This document shows positions 9,432 through 18,300 of a stretch of 64,000 bases of DNA, in pieces (position 1 is the stretch's first letter; the number at the start of each line of letters is the position of its first letter). Source of the stretch: a virus; the IMG/VR virus record IMGVR_UViG_3300032116_000145, positions 1 through 64,000 of that record. The stretch is one strand, 5' to 3'. The notes beneath the pieces were generated by a model, which saw only the letters and a program-made list of their open reading frames with translations, did not search any database and had not been told where the DNA came from. The position numbers and the translations under genes are program-made.

Positions 9432-10129
9432 TGTTTGTTCCAGGAGTAAATGGTTCTGTAATTCCTAGTGTACCCTCAGGTTCAAGACTTAAGGGTGCAT
9501 ATAAGAGTTCTAAGAATTCCAAAAAACGTAAAATGCCTGATGGTGGGAGCACTGGATTTGGTATGGCTTTAGAAGCAGCTACCTATGTTCCTGGTCCTGT
9601 AGGTACCTATGCTTCAGGTGCTAGTGCATTAGCCAATCTTTATCAAGGAGATTACGCAGGAGCAGGATTAGATGCTTTAAATATGGCAACATTTGGCACA
9701 GCTAAAGGATTGATGGGGGTAGCTAGAGCTGCAAATGCTATTAGACCTTATAGCAACTTAGCTTTAAATGCAGCACAAGCAAGCAGAACAGTCAATAAAG
9801 TGGCTAAAAAAGTTGCACCTGTTACTAGGGCTGCAGGTACTGTTAATGAATTTACATCTTCTCCTTACAATGCTACTATGAGAGTTCCTCAGAGAGATAA
9901 TGCTCAGGTACAATTTAGACCTAATCCTAACTTACGTAGAATGGAAGAGGGAGGAGAAGTAGAGGATGATGATAAAGAAATGGTAGATGGAGTAGCAAGT
10001 ATCCTAAGAGGAGTTAAGAGTAAAACCAATAGGTTGCAGTTAGCAAATAAACTGGCTAAACAGTTTAACAGAGAAAAAGTAAATTATGATTTAAAATCAT
10101 TCTTAAAGAAATCAAATGTAAAGAAATGA
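9431..10129 (+). CDS. small virion-type protein with amphipathic Gly/Ala core
   Basis: 232 residues. A Lys-rich N-terminus (to ~residue 38) is followed by a Gly/Ala-rich stretch (residues ~40-105) with glycines at helix-packing spacing (GTYASGASALA, GDYAGAGLDALN). This suggests a membrane-interacting or oligomerising helix pair rather than a clear transmembrane helix. The C-terminal ~60 residues have a conserved-looking helix (MVDGVASILRGVKSK) and a basic end. It overlaps the previous gene by 1 nt and the next by 4 nt (ATGA). A cargo or ejection-protein role is possible but unproven. Confidence 0.5.
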   Translation: MFVPGVNGSVIPSVPSGSRLKGAYKSSKNSKKRKMPDGGSTGFGMALEAATYVPGPVGTYASGASALANLYQGDYAGAGLDALNMATFGTAKGLMGVARAANAIRPYSNLALNAAQASRTVNKVAKKVAPVTRAAGTVNEFTSSPYNATMRVPQRDNAQVQFRPNPNLRRMEEGGEVEDDDKEMVDGVASILRGVKSKTNRLQLANKLAKQFNREKVNYDLKSFLKKSNVKK

Positions 10130-10698
10130 AAAAAATGATAAAACGTAAGGATGGATCTTACTCACAACAGGGACTTTGGGACAATATCCGTAAGAATAAG
10201 GGTTCTGGAAAGAAGCCTACTCCAGAGATGCTTAAGCAAGAACGTAAGATTAAAAGTAAAATGGCTGAAGGTGGTAAGATGCCTACTAGTGTTGCTAAGG
10301 CAAGATTTGTAGCAGCTAATAAGGGAAATGTATCTGAGGCTAGACAAGATGCTTCTAAGTACGGATACAAGTTTATGGCTGGTGGTAGACTTAAGAAAGC
10401 TTACATAGCTAAAGGTGGAACCATTGCTAAAACAACTAAAGGACCAGGAGCTAACTATCGTCCTACTAAACAAGGTGCTGGGATGACTCAGAAAGGAGTT
10501 ATGGCTTACCGTAGAGCTAATCCAGGTTCCAAACTAAGTACTGCTGTTACAGGTAAGGTAAAGCCAGGTAGCAAAGCAGCTAATCGTAGAAAGTCCTACT
10601 GTGCTCGTTCATTAGGTCAGTTGCGTAGGTCTTCACAGGCTACACAGAATGATCCTAATAGCAGAATTAGACAAGCACGTAGGCGTTGGAAGTGCTAA
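10126..10698 (+). CDS. basic protein with KVKPGSKAANRRKSYCAR-type domain
   Basis: 190 residues, very basic. The C-terminal ~75 residues (GAGMTQKGVMAYRRANPGSK, then VKPGSKAANRRKSYCAR, ending RRRWKC) match a small domain recalled from many large-virus and phage virion proteins, with conserved Cys and a terminal RKWxC-like end. Function is unknown; charge and conserved Cys suggest binding to nucleic acid or capsid interior. Residues ~45-75 add a helical basic segment. Its ATG overlaps the preceding TGA, the only non-TAA stop I found on the plus strand. Confidence 0.55.
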   Translation: MKKMIKRKDGSYSQQGLWDNIRKNKGSGKKPTPEMLKQERKIKSKMAEGGKMPTSVAKARFVAANKGNVSEARQDASKYGYKFMAGGRLKKAYIAKGGTIAKTTKGPGANYRPTKQGAGMTQKGVMAYRRANPGSKLSTAVTGKVKPGSKAANRRKSYCARSLGQLRRSSQATQNDPNSRIRQARRRWKC

Positions 10699-10732
10699 AA
10701 ATTAAAAACTAAACAAAACTAAAACTAAATAA

Positions 10733-10885
10733 ATGGCAACTAAAGCATCTAAATCAAGCACATCTTCATCTTCTAAGTTCAAAGTTAGACCAAAGATCAG
10801 AAGAAAGGGAGTGGTATCAAAGACTAAAGCTTCAAAGTTAAAGTCTAGTAAACATTACTTAAAGAAAAGTAGAGGTCAGGGGTAA
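10733..10885 (+). CDS. 50-residue Lys/Ser-rich basic peptide
   Basis: ATG at 10733 opens a 50-residue frame ending at TAA 10883-10885. The product has about 15 Lys and 5 Arg, a Ser/Thr-rich start (MATKASKSSTSSSSKFKV) and no acidic residues, like a protamine-type or virion DNA-binding peptide. The leader (aaaactaaaactaaata) is the same A/T-rich type used by neighbouring late genes. The stop codon lies inside the left arm of the terminator that follows. No family is recognised. Confidence 0.65.
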   Translation: MATKASKSSTSSSSKFKVRPKIRRKGVVSKTKASKLKSSKHYLKKSRGQG

Positions 10886-10908
10886 GCAATTACCCCTTGC
10901 TTTTTTTT
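10879..10908 (+). terminator. rho-independent terminator with GCAA tetraloop, overlaps a stop codon
   Basis: GGGGTAA (10879-10885) pairs perfectly with TTACCCC (10890-10896) around a GCAA tetraloop (a GNRA loop). An 8-T run follows at 10901-10908. The TAA in the left arm is the stop codon of the 50-residue gene. This ends the neck/muzzle/basic-protein operon. Confidence 0.85.
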
Positions 10909-10926
10909 ATTAATCTCGTATATTTG
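10897..10926 (+). promoter_or_regulatory. Bacteroidetes-type promoter for the cargo operon
   Basis: TTG (10897-10899) and TATATTTG (10919-10926) are 19 nt apart, the preferred spacing. The -33 element overlaps the end of the terminator, so terminator and promoter are fused back to back. Transcription would begin near 10932, leaving a ~58-nt leader before the ATG at 10990. Confidence 0.65.
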
Positions 10927-10989
10927 TATAACTAGCTTATTCTCAAGCAGTTGTTAACTTTCTATGTTAATAACATAAATAATTAAAAC

Positions 10990-13629
10990 ATGTTAAGAAA
11001 CAATCTTTATAAAAGATTTGGTACAAAAAAATTCCAAGATGCAGGAACTGTAACAAAGACTGAAGAAACAGGCTTGTCTATTCCTACTATAGAAGATATT
11101 AAAAAAGGTTTTAATATAAATAACCCTTTTGTTTTAGATAGTTATACTACTGAAGAGCAACCTAAAGGAACTGTTAGTACTGGTACTAGTTCTTTTGCTC
11201 CAGGCACTTTCAGTGATTTAGTTAAGAGTCCTATGTTTACTACAGGATTTTCCCCCCTAAATCCCTACGATGTAAATCCTCAGACTCCTGAAGCAGAACA
11301 AGGTCCAATGACTAAAGAACAAAGTGATTACTTTGTATTAGATCAAACAACTCCTGCGACTACTACCCCTAAGGAAAACAATACACCTGCTATGATATCA
11401 TTAGGTCTATTAGGATTTGATGCTTTACTGGGTAAAAATGAGGACTTAAAGAATCAACAAAGATTAAACGAATCAATACAACAACGAAACTCTAAGCCTG
11501 AGTACTCCTACAACTTTATGTATGGTCCTACTACAAGTGGAGGCACAGAATCTCAACCTACAATAAAAGCAGAAATGGGTGCAAAAATAAACAAGCGTTA
11601 TGCTAGTGAAGGCATGAACGATGTAGAGATCGAAGGTGGGGAATATATCCAACTTCCTAATCTAGATACTGAAATGGCTTCGGGCCCTTCTCACAGTAAC
11701 GGAGGTATACCTACAAATCTACCTGACCAAACTCGTGTCTACTCTAACAATTTAAAACCAGAAGGTTCTAAGAAAACTTTTGCTCAACTTGCTAAAAATT
11801 ACGACACTACTTCATATAAGAAAACTTTAGAGAATACTTTTGCTAAACAAGTAGATAAGGATACTGCAAATATTATGATGCAGAGAAACCAAAAAATCTT
11901 GGATCAATTGTTTGCCGACCAACAGGTTATGAATGGTAACTCTAACGGAGAAGTAGAAGCTAAGAATGGTGCTAATATTAATAACGCAGGATTTAATGCT
12001 CTTCCAGGTTATGTGCAAGCTAAAATTAAGGCTAACATGGCTAATGGTGGGACTGACAATCCACTAGACGAGTTACCTAGAATACAAGCTATTGATCCAT
12101 TAAACTTAGCGGCTATGAGTACTCTTAATTCAATTGATCCTGCACAGGAGTCATTTATGCCTACTGCTATGCCTGGGGGTCAAGTGCCTCCTGCTAATAA
12201 AATAGATTATTTTCAAAAAGCATACTCTGATATACTTTCTCAGAAGTTAAGTCCTAGAGGAACTATGGTAGACCCTAGCGGTGATCTTCCTTCTGTAAAA
12301 GCTATTGATCCTTTAAATCTAGCTGCTCAAACTACTTTAAATCAATTAAATTCTCAGTACAATATAAATCAAGAAGGAACTCTTACTACCAATAGTACCT
12401 CTCCTGCAATGACTGCAGCAGCTAAGACTTCTAATATTGCAGCTCGTAGTAAAAACGCAATGTTTGATCCTACTAAGCCTGGAATGCCTGCACACACTGG
12501 GCCTGAGAAACAATTCTTAACAGGTATTGATCCTAGTATAGATCCTAGTCTACAAATGGTCCCAGGAGTTCAACCTAGTCTAGGTACAGGTGTATACGGA
12601 GAGGCTTCTAACATTGAGACCTTTAATAAGAATTATGGTTGGTATTTGGATGATTTAAAAGCAAGTGGAGAGACTTTTGATCCTAAAAATGAGGGTAGTG
12701 TTCGTAGAGCACAAGTTGCTTTTACAGAAGAGGCTTATAATAGATTTAGAAAAGAAGGACTATCAGAACAAGAAGCAAGAACCAAAGCAGATGAAGTAGG
12801 ATTTACTGCAGTAAAAGGTTTACAGAACTCTGTAGATGATATGTTAGGATTGTACACAGCAACACGTGTACTTCCTGAAAGCAAAAAGACTCCTACCTCT
12901 ACTCCTGAAAATAAACCTTACATGGATTTATTTGACGGAGAAACTCCTCAACCTGAGAAAGCAAAGTCTACTACTACACAGACTAATACTTCAGGAAGAA
13001 CTTTTACAGGTGTAGGATCTCCTGCTAAAGGAAAGTATATTCCAGGAGAGTTTCCTTTGTATCAGGCTATCCCTGAAGCAATGGGACTTGCACAATCACA
13101 ACAAATTTATCCTTATGCTATTCCTGAGATAGATGCTCCTTATGTTCGTCCTCAGACTTTAAACATTCAAAGCCAATTACAGGATATAGATAGTATGGCT
13201 ACTGCAGCACAGAGAGCAGGAGGAGATCCTCTTACTACTTACATTGCAGGATTGGATGCTAAACAAAAGGCTTTCCAAGCTAAACAGAATTACGATGCAG
13301 AAGGAAGGTCTAGAGCAGATATGGCTAATGCACAGATGAGTATGTCTGCTGATCAGACTAATGCACAGTACTTTGATCGTGTATACAACAATCTAGTAGG
13401 ACAAGCAAGAGATGCACAATCTGCAGAAAAACAAGCAGCTATTGCAAGTCTTACAAATAAAAAGGCTAAATTTACACAGGACGAAACCAAAAAGTCTGCT
13501 TACATAAACGCTCTTATGGAAAACTACGATGTAGACTCTAAAGGAAACTTTACATTAAAGCCAGGTAAGAATCCTGTTATAAATTCTAATCCAGCTAAAA
13601 ATGCCAAAAAGGGCATGTATAAAAAATAA
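10990..13629 (+). CDS. large virion-associated protein (879 aa)
   Basis: No enzyme motif seen. Residues ~205-260 carry a pattern met in Bacteroidetes-phage structural proteins: VEIEGGEYIQLP, then GPSHSNGGIP and LPDQTRVYSN, probably a small beta domain. Two near-identical segments, around residues 360-380 and 431-450, share AIDPLNLAA, so part of the middle is an internal duplication. The middle is Pro/Thr/Asn-rich and probably flexible; the last ~120 residues are Ala/Gln-rich helix. It opens the unit that encodes the giant cargo proteins, 5 nt before the next gene, so a packaged or scaffold-like structural role is likely. Confidence 0.5.
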   Translation: MLRNNLYKRFGTKKFQDAGTVTKTEETGLSIPTIEDIKKGFNINNPFVLDSYTTEEQPKGTVSTGTSSFAPGTFSDLVKSPMFTTGFSPLNPYDVNPQTPEAEQGPMTKEQSDYFVLDQTTPATTTPKENNTPAMISLGLLGFDALLGKNEDLKNQQRLNESIQQRNSKPEYSYNFMYGPTTSGGTESQPTIKAEMGAKINKRYASEGMNDVEIEGGEYIQLPNLDTEMASGPSHSNGGIPTNLPDQTRVYSNNLKPEGSKKTFAQLAKNYDTTSYKKTLENTFAKQVDKDTANIMMQRNQKILDQLFADQQVMNGNSNGEVEAKNGANINNAGFNALPGYVQAKIKANMANGGTDNPLDELPRIQAIDPLNLAAMSTLNSIDPAQESFMPTAMPGGQVPPANKIDYFQKAYSDILSQKLSPRGTMVDPSGDLPSVKAIDPLNLAAQTTLNQLNSQYNINQEGTLTTNSTSPAMTAAAKTSNIAARSKNAMFDPTKPGMPAHTGPEKQFLTGIDPSIDPSLQMVPGVQPSLGTGVYGEASNIETFNKNYGWYLDDLKASGETFDPKNEGSVRRAQVAFTEEAYNRFRKEGLSEQEARTKADEVGFTAVKGLQNSVDDMLGLYTATRVLPESKKTPTSTPENKPYMDLFDGETPQPEKAKSTTTQTNTSGRTFTGVGSPAKGKYIPGEFPLYQAIPEAMGLAQSQQIYPYAIPEIDAPYVRPQTLNIQSQLQDIDSMATAAQRAGGDPLTTYIAGLDAKQKAFQAKQNYDAEGRSRADMANAQMSMSADQTNAQYFDRVYNNLVGQARDAQSAEKQAAIASLTNKKAKFTQDETKKSAYINALMENYDVDSKGNFTLKPGKNPVINSNPAKNAKKGMYKK

Positions 13630-13634
13630 AACCT

Positions 13635-15341
13635 ATGCCAATTTCAGCACAACATACCAAGTTTGTCTATCCAGATTATGTATCTGCATTACCAGCAGAT
13701 GATCTGATTAATCTTGCTGTTAAGAAACAGGAGATGTACACTGAAGGACTTGCTAAAGTACAACAGAGTGTAGACGCTTACGGACAATTAAGAAACAATA
13801 TCAAGACTGATGTAGAACGTGAGTACTTTGATAAAACCATGGATAACCTAGTAAAGACTATTAATGATAGTGCAGGACTAGACTTTTCTATGAAAGGAAA
13901 CGTACAAGCAGTACTGAACATTGGTAAACCCTTAGAGAAAGATGAGTATATTACTACGGCTATTTCTAATGGTAAAGAAATTACCCGTAGACAAGAAACT
14001 TTATCTAAACTTAAGTCTGACGAGAGAAGTGCTGCTAATGATGCAGATTACTTTGAAGATGTTCAAGATTATATGAAGAGTGGTAAACTCGGATATAAAC
14101 TCGGAGCAAAAGAGTACACTCCTTACATTGACATCTCTAAAGAGATCAATGATAGGATGAAGAGTGCTAAAGAGAACGGAACTGTAGATATTATTATGGA
14201 TGGTAAATACATCCGTACAGAATCTACTAAAGGTCTTTCTGAGAATGAAGTTGCTTCTAAGATTTCAGCTATGCTGGGTGCAAAAGAAAAAAATCAACTG
14301 CGTATTGATGCTATGTACGATCTTAAGCAAAAAGGTATTCCACAAGCACATGCAGAAGTTGTAGGTTATTATTCTAATCTTAAAGCTTCTAGTGAAGCTA
14401 CTCTTCTAGAAGGACAACGTCAACTACAGGAAGCACAAGCTGCCTACGCTAAAGCTCCTACAGAAAGTGCTAGACAGGCTTTAGAAGCTGCTAGAGCTCC
14501 ACTAGAGCAAGCAAGAATCCAAGCAGAGGTTGCTAACAAAAGTTTACAGAAAGTATCTGACATTAATAACTTTAATCCTAATCAATATGTAGGATTGTTT
14601 ACTTCTAGTTTTATTGCTAATCAAGCTAATGCTTATGCTTATAAACAGGTAGAACAGAAGATTGAAGCAGATCCCTATGGAGTACAAGCAGTAACTGCTG
14701 CAAACGCACGTAACCTTGCTCAATTAAACAGTTCTCTTCGTAGACAAGAGAATGCTGAGAAGATAAACCTAGCTGCAACTAAATTACCTGCAGATGCTCG
14801 TGTTATCTCTGCTCAAGATAGATTTAACATTGATTTTCCAACTGCTCCTGCGTTAGATCAAATGTCAGAAAGATATCAGAGAGTAGGTATTACTGTTGGA
14901 GGAAAAACCAATGCAAGTAATGTTGGGAAGGAAATCCAACAAGCTAAGAACCTTATGGAGAAGGCAAATATTAATACTCCAGAAGGAAGAAAGGCTTTGC
15001 AAGATGGTATTAATAGATTGAAAACATCTTATAACTTGACTGGTAAAAAGGATGAGTACTTAGATGGGATAGTTAGAAAAGCTGATGCTATCCTAAAAGC
15101 CTACAACAACTATCAAGATAAAATTAATGCTAAAGATAGTAAGTTTAAAGAAGGCGAGTTCCCTGAAGTAGATTTTGGTTCAGGAACAATGCCAGCTGAC
15201 GAGTACTTTAGACAACCATTCTTTGAGTTGATGGAAAGTCCAAGAACTTTGATTTATTCTAGATCTGGCAGAACTACAAGTATGAATGACTTCTTGTCTA
15301 CTGTAGATTTAAGTCAGACTCAAACAACTGTTGAAGATTAA
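13635..15341 (+). CDS. helical virion cargo-type protein (568 aa)
   Basis: Predicted almost wholly alpha-helical. There is a long Ala/Gln/Glu coiled-coil-like segment around residues 245-310 (GQRQLQEAQAAYAKA and following) and further helices to residue ~500. The N-terminus (PISAQHTKFVYPDYVSALPA) is a short extended lead-in. No membrane segment or enzyme motif. It sits 5 nt after the previous gene and 14 nt before the 1841-residue giant. Helical proteins at this place in crAss-like phages include tail cargo filling the neck and tail, so the same role is inferred. Confidence 0.5.
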   Translation: MPISAQHTKFVYPDYVSALPADDLINLAVKKQEMYTEGLAKVQQSVDAYGQLRNNIKTDVEREYFDKTMDNLVKTINDSAGLDFSMKGNVQAVLNIGKPLEKDEYITTAISNGKEITRRQETLSKLKSDERSAANDADYFEDVQDYMKSGKLGYKLGAKEYTPYIDISKEINDRMKSAKENGTVDIIMDGKYIRTESTKGLSENEVASKISAMLGAKEKNQLRIDAMYDLKQKGIPQAHAEVVGYYSNLKASSEATLLEGQRQLQEAQAAYAKAPTESARQALEAARAPLEQARIQAEVANKSLQKVSDINNFNPNQYVGLFTSSFIANQANAYAYKQVEQKIEADPYGVQAVTAANARNLAQLNSSLRRQENAEKINLAATKLPADARVISAQDRFNIDFPTAPALDQMSERYQRVGITVGGKTNASNVGKEIQQAKNLMEKANINTPEGRKALQDGINRLKTSYNLTGKKDEYLDGIVRKADAILKAYNNYQDKINAKDSKFKEGEFPEVDFGSGTMPADEYFRQPFFELMESPRTLIYSRSGRTTSMNDFLSTVDLSQTQTTVED

Positions 15342-15355
15342 AAACCAGACTAAGG

Positions 15356-18300
15356 ATGCCTAAAGAACCTTTATACAATTTACCTCCTAAGAGTGGTATC
15401 CTAACTTCTCGTACAGTAGAGTTAGGAAATACTGCAGCATCAAGGTCATTAGCTTATAATGAAATTAGTGCTCAGAATACTAGTGCAATACTAGCACAGG
15501 AAGCACAGCAGAAAGAAGTTGCTAGATTAAAGGCAGCTAACGATGCAAAGATTGATGGAGCATTAGAAGTAGCTGCTAAGATAAACTTAGAGAATGCAGG
15601 TGCTCTTAGGCCTGGAACTTTTTTTCCTCCTCCATCTACTAAAGGTACTATGGGTCCTCAGTTAACTGCTGAGTATCAGATGGTCAATCAAGAAAAGAAT
15701 AGATCTAAGCAAATTCTTACTCAGAGTTTTGCTGAGAAAGATCCTATTTCTGAAGACCTAGATAAAAAGATAAACAAACTAGAAAGTGATCTTAACAAAG
15801 CAAAGGATACAGTTAGAATACAAACCTTTGGTGGATCTTCAGCTGCTCCTTTGGGAGTTAGTCTTAGTGGTATCTCTGATATAAAAGTAGGAGATACAGC
15901 TGAACAAAAAGTATTAAGAAATCAATTAAACGAACTTGTAAAGAGTCAAGCAACTATTAATCAGTTTAAGACCGATATCCAATTAGCAAAAGCTACTGAG
16001 GATTATTTAATTAATCTTAAAGGAAAGGGGCAGAAGCTAGACAACACTACTATAAAAGGACTCATAGATATATCTAAGGATATAACTGCTAAGCAAAGAT
16101 CAGCTACTAGGGGAGACGAGTTGTATGACCCTAATGCCTACGAGACTTACACCAAACAATTAAAAGGTAACAACGACTTCTTTGATTGGAGACATACAGA
16201 GTTTAGTATCGGTAATGCAATCAATGCAGTAAGCAAGAAACTACAAGAAGATCCTACTAAAAGAGACGAACTTCTTCCTGTACTGAGAGAACTACAAAGT
16301 TCTTACAAGCAACATGAAAATGTTAACAAAGATGCTTACGACCACTATTATGGAACTTCTAAAAGATACTACAAAGAAGGTAAACCTTCTTCTACTTATC
16401 TGAAGACTCAAGTAGGTATGGCAGCTACAGAAGGATTCTATAATTTTATTTCTCCTTTTGTTTCTGCTTCACAGGATTTATTGGGATTTCAGAAAGCTGC
16501 ATTTGAAACTAGACAAGCTAAAGATAAATATTTCTCAGGTGACTTATTGCAAGCAGACTTAGACGGAGATAACCGTATTACAGAAAGAGATACAGACATA
16601 CACGGTCAACATCAGTATATAGGACAGAACGTTACCTATACTAAAAAAGATGGTAGTATGGGCTTTATAGGATCTTCTGTACTAGGGGCTTCTGTTAGAA
16701 CACTAGCTGAAATGGTTCCTACTTTAATAGCTACTAGAGGATTGATGGCAGCAGGTGCAGGCGCAAGACTTGCTACTTTTGCTCCTGTATCTATTTCTTC
16801 TGGAGTAAGATCTTTTGAAGAAAATAAAAAATGGTACAAAGATAAAAAAGACGTAGCTATTGTAAGTGCTGTACAAGGTATTATTGAAGGTGCTACAGAA
16901 TCTATTGTTCCTGATATTAGTTATTTTCTAGGAAACAAATCACTAGGTACTAAAGCATTAGGTGCTACTGAAAAAAAATACTTTGTTGCTCAGACTTTAA
17001 GTCCAGAGTTTAACAGTCTTTCTGCTAGTGCTAAGAACTTCTTATTAGGTTCTTACTACACAGGTAGATCTTTGGCTAAGCAAACTTTACAGGAGGGAGC
17101 TGAGGAAGAAGTATCTATGTTTGCTAATTATCTGTTTGATAAAGTTTATAAAACTAAAGACGAACAGTTTGGTGAAAAGCCAGAAGAGTTGAATGACTCA
17201 AGTGTTCTGGGCATGGGTAAGTCTATGGTTAAGACATTTGTAGAATCTGCAGCTGCTGGTTTGCTTATGTCTGGAGCTTCTATTGGGTCTTCACGTGCAG
17301 AGGATAGGAACTATATGCGATTTAATGTTGCAAACAATCCTGAACTCTTTAAACAAGAATTAACTAAGCAGTTACAAAACAACGAGATTACTCGTGATCA
17401 GTATAACAGAGGTATCCTAGAGACTGGTCGCTTAACTCAGTTGAAGGAACAAGCTAACCGTACTATGATGAATCTAGTAGACGGTAACACCCTACTAGAA
17501 GACAAAGATCAGCAATACGATTACTTTTCTAGACTATTGACTAGAGACGATCTATTGCAGAAAGTAGATTATAACTCTTTGTCTGAAGAAGACAAGGTTG
17601 CTTATGCTAAACAAGTAGAGACTGTAGAGAAAGAAATTGACTCTTACGAAAACTTGGCTAAGCAATATGCTGAGATGCCTCCAGAAAAAAAAGAGGGAGT
17701 ATTGGCTAAAATGGTACAGAGACAGTTAGACAATGTAAAGTCTACAAACAGTCCTAGTGTACTAGCACAAAATTTAGAAGCTATTGACGATACTATACAA
17801 GTAGGAGAGAGAACAGGTAAAGGTTCTCCTATTATGGTTTCAGGCAGACAACAAGTAAGAGAAGCTGTAATTGCTCGTATGGAACAATTACAAACCGTTG
17901 AGGAGAATGGTAATACTGCATTTGAGAACCAACTACTAGATACTCCAGTGGAGTCTATGGGTGAGTCTATGCAGGTTAGCAATACTGTGCGTTTAGAGAA
18001 ACTTTTGTTGGAGAATGATAGGATGGTTAGTCCTGCAGTAAAACAAGAGCTTAGAAGTCGTATAGCGAGTGCTTCTCGTGTTGCACAAGAAAGGCTTAAC
18101 GAACTCCCTAAGAAAGAACAAAGAAAAGTAATTGCAAGAGAGTTAGCACGTGTAGAACTATTACATCCAGGTACTGCGTTCAGTGACGAAAGACTCAAGA
18201 CATTGTTTGGTATGGAGTTTACTCCAGAGGAGAAAGCTGAAGTAATTAGAGAAACTGCAGTAACTTTATCTAGAGAAAAAGAAAAAATCAAAGACGAAGA

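Noticed and set aside
10162-10473. Antisense open frame over the basic 190-residue protein
   Set aside because: The plus-strand gene shows a recognisable conserved domain and ATGA coupling; the antisense product is Ser/Leu low-complexity.
17644-18291. Long open frame (215 codons) on the minus strand inside the 1841-residue giant
   Set aside because: It lies entirely within a continuous plus-strand coding region and its product is Ser/Leu/Phe-rich with no structure, as expected of a frame opposite Glu/Lys-rich codons.
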